7,083 nucleotides of DNA from Gammaproteobacteria bacterium (GTDB taxonomy: Bacteria > Pseudomonadota > Gammaproteobacteria > Pseudomonadales > Azotimanducaceae_A): assembly GCA_028819775.1 (NCBI GenBank), contig JAPPKV010000516.1, forward strand, positions 1 through 7,083. The letters are read 5' to 3'. Below, in pieces: positions 6,034-7,083 of this stretch. Numbering within the stretch: position 1 is the stretch's first letter; each line of letters opens with the position of its first letter. A program made the translations under genes and the position numbers. The notes under the pieces were generated by a model. The model saw only the letters and a list, made by a program, of their open reading frames with translations. It made no database searches and had not been told where the DNA came from.

Positions 6034-7083
6034 GGCGTTCGTCGAGGAGCGCAATAAGACCCTGCCGCCCGAGGCGCAGATGACCGCTTGGGGCGACAGC
6101 TCCTTCTACCTCAAGGGCCGCATCGACATGATGCTGAAGAACATGGCGCTTTTAGCGATCCTCGTGTTCATCATCCTCGGCGTATTCCTGCATCTGAAAG
6201 TGGCGGCCTGGGTGATCATTGGACTGCCGGTGGCGTTCCTCGGCGCGTTCATGATGATGCCGGTGCCCTTCGTCGACGTGACGCTCAACGTCATGAGCCT
6301 GTTCGCGTTCATCTTGGTGCTCGGTGTGGTGGTGGATGATGCGATCATCATCGCGGAGAGCGCGTACACCGAAACCGAACAACATGGCTATACGCTCGCC
6401 AACATCGTCCGAGGCGCCCAGCGCGTGGCGGTACCTGCAACATTCGGCGTACTGACCACCATCATGGCGTTCACGCCGATGCTCCTGCAGGCGGGGGCCA
6501 CGTCGTCGGTGGCGCGCGCCATCGCCTGGATCGTCATCCTTTGTCTCGCCTTTTCTCTGATCGAGAGCAAGCTCATCCTGCCGTCCCACCTCGCCATCAT
6601 GCGCTCCTCCCACGGATCCCGGCGCGGCGTTTCCGACTGGGTGGACGTGAAGCTCAAGCGCTTCATCGAGAAGGTCTACAAGCCGTTCCTGGCCCGCGCG
6701 ATCGAGTTCCGCTGGACGACGCTGGCGGCGTTCATCGCCGTGGCGATCCTGATGGTCGGGCTAGTCCTGGGTGGTTTCATCCGGGTCGCGTTTTTCCCGG
6801 AATTCGGGGGCGACTTCATCATGGCGCAGGTGGAGATCCAGGAGGGGGCACCCGATGAACTGATCGTCGACATCGTTGGCGAGATGACGGCCTCCCTGCA
6901 CGAGGTCGATGACGAACTCAAGGCGGAATACGGCTTCGAGGACGACATCGTGAGGAATGTCTTCGCCTACGTTCAGAACGGTCGCAGCGGTCGTTTCCAG
7001 GTCGAGCTGTCGAAGGTCGAGACCCGAGCGGTGGAAGTCGACATGAAGGAGATCGAAGCGCGCTGGCGGGGGAAGATCGGCCA
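5840..7083 (+). CDS. RND efflux permease, continuation after frameshift (3'-truncated)
   Basis: Continuation of the same permease in the next frame; it has no start of its own. Joined to residue 249, the 414 visible codons are residues 250-663 of a protein expected to be about 1,000-1,050 long, so the window ends in the second periplasmic half. It resumes with GQEYEEIVLLTRPDGTRIRL and GDVATI of the porter domain, then TM2 (about 351-366), TM3 (about 373-389), TM4 with LGVVVDDAIIIAES, TM5, TM6 with the amphipathic SLIESKLILPSHLAIM stretch, TM7 after FRWTT, and the second-repeat signature FFPEFGGDF (from about 567) leading into PN1-equivalent VEIQEGAP. Asp415-Asp416 are the proton-relay aspartates equivalent to AcrB Asp407/408. 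No stop occurs up to 7081, and codon use stays normal, so the frame has not decayed. The specific efflux subfamily and substrate are not determinable here. Confidence 0.88.

Overview
The window is high-GC, densely packed bacterial DNA with every supported gene on the + strand. It most likely comes from a gammaproteobacterium. The cmoA-cmoB pair is typical of that class, and a secreted protein carries the 'EEVIVTA' tract common in exported proteins of marine and environmental Gammaproteobacteria. The genus cannot be told from the sequence.

Left block (1-3800), one tightly packed run. It opens with the 3' three-quarters of cmoA and continues with cmoB, the two enzymes that finish 5-oxyacetyl-uridine (cmo5U) at tRNA position 34. 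The cmoB stop overlaps the start (ATGA) of a small unnamed gene for a 126-residue protein, which has a possible winged-helix-like head and one C-terminal membrane helix. A 10-nt gap with a strong Shine-Dalgarno (SD) sequence leads to an acyl-CoA dehydrogenase homologue. Its stop overlaps (TGATG) the start of an exported Sel1-repeat protein. Overlaps and short gaps suggest cotranscription, but the products share no obvious pathway.

Right block (3924-7083), after a 123-nt gap. An RND efflux operon starts here: a periplasmic adaptor (membrane-fusion) protein, overlapped by 8 nt by the inner-membrane RND permease, which runs off the right edge. No outer-membrane TolC-type gene is seen. The permease reading frame is broken by one apparent extra base in a CCC run at 5837-5839. 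Skipping one C restores a normal RND protein, open to the window edge, with the TM4 Asp-Asp pair intact.

I found no RNA genes, CRISPR arrays, insertion sequences, long repeats or attachment sites. I see no clear novel system. The points most worth a second look are the permease frameshift, the membrane-anchored small protein coupled to cmoB, and the TonB-box-like tract plus conserved-looking cysteine pair in the Sel1-repeat protein.
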